From contig DAOTTY010000257.1 in the NCBI GenBank assembly GCA_034437575.1, positions 1 to 7,379 of the forward strand: 7,379 nt of DNA. Direction: 5' to 3'. The notes below the pieces were generated by a model that was given only the letters and a program-made list of their open reading frames with translations, had not been told where the DNA came from and ran no database searches. Shown here piece after piece: positions 6,470 to 7,379 of this stretch; within the stretch, counting starts at the first letter, position 1; every line of letters begins with the position of its first letter. Origin of the DNA: DAOTTY01 sp034437575. GTDB taxonomy: Bacteria > Chloroflexota > Anaerolineae > Aggregatilineales > Phototrophicaceae. A program made the position numbers and the translations under genes.

Positions 6470-6498
6470 TTGTAAATCGCAGCCTCAGCCATTAGATT
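6470..6498 (+). promoter_or_regulatory. weak candidate promoter for the secreted protein gene
   Basis: TTGTAA (6470-6475), a 17-nt spacer, and TAGATT (6493-6498) match 4 of 6 bases each. The AAGGAG ribosome site at 6512-6517 and the ATG at 6530 follow (12-nt spacing, slightly long). The match is weak, but the local AT-rich stretch supports a promoter here. Confidence 0.3.
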
Positions 6499-6529
6499 AA
6501 TGCTTTCTTGCAAGGAGTAGATTACCTGT

Positions 6530-7162
6530 ATGCTGAAGCGAATCAGCCTTACTGTTAGCGCTACCGCTTTACTGTTTTCGATTGCTTTAGCTGCGCCCAA
6601 TACCGCCGCCGCGCAAATGATGGACGGTGACGTGTTAATTAGCGGCGTTTGGGCACTGGCCACCGCCAACATCATGGAGGCCGACACGGTAGAGGGTATG
6701 TCTGAGGAGGAAGCCGAAGATATGGACATGCCAATGGAAGACAGCACCGCCGCCGCCTACATGACCATCGCCAACACCACCGCCGCTGACTTCACCCTGA
6801 CCGGGGCCGAAGCCGTTATGGCGGGGTCTGTGATGCTGGTGGACGCCGACGGGGCCGCCATTGCAGGCGGTATCACGGTTGCAGCAGGTGAAAGCGTGTT
6901 ACTGACCGAAGGCGGGCCGCGCATCGCGGTAAGTGACCTGATGGGCATGATGGCCGAAGGCGAGGCATTCGCCGTCACACTGATGTTTGAACCCGCCGAC
7001 GGCGACCCGTTCCAGATTAGCGTAGGCGTGCCGCTGCTTAGCGAGCCGCCACTGGAAAGCGACATTGTTGTGGTACTTGGAAACGGACGGGTCGTTCGCG
7101 TCGTCGGCGAGGTCGAGACCGGCAAGGTACGGGCGTTGGTCGAGGCGCTCGAATCGTGCTAG
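6530..7162 (+). CDS. secreted PCu(A)C copper-chaperone-like protein, C-terminus fused in frame to IS66 sequence
   Basis: The 210-aa reading frame begins with a Sec signal peptide (KR, a hydrophobic core at about 6-21, and a likely cut after AAA at 26-28). Residues about 34-169 resemble the PCu(A)C domain (DUF461): VLISGVWALATA, then AAAYMTIANTTAADFTLTGA (74-93), an alternating strand region, AAGESVLLTEGGPRIAV (118-134), EAFAVTLMFE (145-154) and the closing ISVGVPLL. In this family the protein delivers Cu(I) in the periplasm or outside the membrane. Here the usual His ligands are absent: the expected VELH and HIM sites read VMLV and RIAV. A Met-rich acidic insert (49-71, with MDMPMED) lies between the first and second strands. 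From about residue 177 the sequence changes to DIVVVLGNGRVVRVVGEV and a helical tail typical of IS66 orf1, so the native C-terminus was probably lost. Copper binding is unproven. Confidence 0.7.
   Translation: MLKRISLTVSATALLFSIALAAPNTAAAQMMDGDVLISGVWALATANIMEADTVEGMSEEEAEDMDMPMEDSTAAAYMTIANTTAADFTLTGAEAVMAGSVMLVDADGAAIAGGITVAAGESVLLTEGGPRIAVSDLMGMMAEGEAFAVTLMFEPADGDPFQISVGVPLLSEPPLESDIVVVLGNGRVVRVVGEVETGKVRALVEALESC
7058..7162 (+). pseudogene. C-terminal remnant of IS66-family orf1 (tnpA)
   Basis: The last roughly 34 codons before the TAG at 7160-7162 read as a beta hairpin (IVVVLGNGRVVRV) plus a helix (GKVRALVEALES), the usual C-terminal end of the IS66 accessory orf1 product. The helix-turn-helix N-terminal part is absent. 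The frame instead continues upstream into the copper-chaperone-like protein. The exact left boundary is uncertain within about 7037-7061. The stop overlaps the start of TnpB, the arrangement of intact IS66 elements. Base use shifts here to GTC, GAG, CTC and TCG codons. Confidence 0.6.
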
Positions 7163-7379
7163 CTCGGCCTTCGAGCAGCCGGATCTTCGTGGCGACCGAA
7201 GCGACCGACCTGCGCAAGAGCTACGACGGGCTGGCGGCGTTGGTCGAAGGTGGATTCGGTCTCGACCTCGAGGACGGCGACCTGTTCGTGTTCATCAATC
7301 GACGCGCAACTCAGATCCGGATGCTGTACTGGGATCGAGACGGGTACTGCATCTGGATGAAGCGGTTGGAGTCGGGGAC
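7156..7379 (+). CDS. tnpB: IS66 family accessory protein TnpB (orf2), partial
   Basis: A GTG start at 7156 overlaps the orf1 stop (GTGCTAG, 7 nt), suggesting translational coupling. The 74 visible codons begin MLARPSSSRIFVATEATDLR and continue KSYDGLAALV, matching the family pattern of a short start, then RIF(L/V)A, a T-D-(M/L)-R-K-S motif and (F/Y)DGLAALV. Further blocks are GDLFVFINRRATQIRMLYWD (41-60) and GYCIWMKRLESG (63-74). Full TnpB is about 115 aa, so about 40 residues lie outside the window. TnpB is an accessory protein required for IS66 transposition with unclear biochemistry. Nothing in the visible part is broken. Confidence 0.9.
   Translation, partial: MLARPSSSRIFVATEATDLRKSYDGLAALVEGGFGLDLEDGDLFVFINRRATQIRMLYWDRDGYCIWMKRLESG

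Larger units (their letters stand above)
7058..7379 (+). mobile_element. IS66-family insertion sequence, 5'-truncated, runs off right edge
   Basis: The element is recognised from the orf1 tail followed by overlapping tnpB. No terminal inverted repeat or target-site duplication is visible at the left boundary, and most of orf1 is missing. The large transposase (TnpC, orf3) would lie beyond 7379. Whether this is a decayed IS copy or an assembly join cannot be decided from the window. Confidence 0.65.

Noticed and set aside
6436..6747. 103-aa minus-strand open frame over the start of the secreted protein gene
   Set aside because: It is antisense to the signal peptide region and crosses the promoter region; Ser/Ala-rich translation without a motif.
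6929..7065. Left terminal inverted repeat of the IS66 element
   Set aside because: GTAA occurs at 6929 but lies within the chaperone domain, and no convincing IS66 end is seen near the junction.

Overview
This is a bacterial chromosomal window of fairly high GC with normal sigma70-type signals. Its core is a riboswitch-controlled glycine cleavage operon that converges on a transketolase gene. The split two-subunit glycine decarboxylase (GcvPA plus GcvPB) occurs in Firmicutes, Thermotogae, Chloroflexota and some other lineages. The GC content and protein style make a Chloroflexota-like organism my best guess, but this is low-confidence inference, not something read from a marker gene.

Layout from left to right. 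At 1-56 there is probably the first 18 codons of a gene reading leftward off the window. At 237-2231 (+) is a complete transketolase with a TTG start and a good Shine-Dalgarno. A perfect 10-bp hairpin at 2256-2279 separates it from the convergent gcv operon. On the minus strand, in transcription order, come: a 140-aa protein of unknown function (6371-5949); a strong promoter (5939-5911); a single-aptamer glycine riboswitch (about 5899-5771); an intrinsic terminator in the leader (5755-5725); then gcvH (5693-5307), gcvPA (5194-3857) and gcvPB (3840-2317). The operon therefore encodes the lipoyl carrier H protein and both halves of the P protein. GcvT (T protein) and Lpd (L protein) are not in the window.

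From 6372 to 6529 is a divergent promoter region with an extended -10 for the unknown gene and a 15-bp inverted repeat that could be an operator. From 6530 (+) runs a secreted protein resembling a PCu(A)C copper chaperone but lacking the canonical His ligands and carrying a Met-rich acidic insert. Its reading frame passes without a stop into what looks like the C-terminal tail of an IS66-family orf1. An IS66 TnpB gene starts in the 7-nt overlap and runs off the right edge (7156-7379). The junction (about 7037-7061) is either a 5'-truncated IS66 copy in or behind the chaperone gene, or an assembly join.

Functionally, glycine cleavage makes 5,10-methylene-THF, CO2, NH3 and NADH from glycine, and the riboswitch is expected to turn the operon on when glycine is abundant. 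Transketolase serves the pentose phosphate or Calvin-type carbon rearrangements and is only a neighbour. I found no tRNA, rRNA, CRISPR array or multi-gene defence or biosynthetic system. The most unusual points are the chaperone/IS66 chimera and the histidine-less chaperone.
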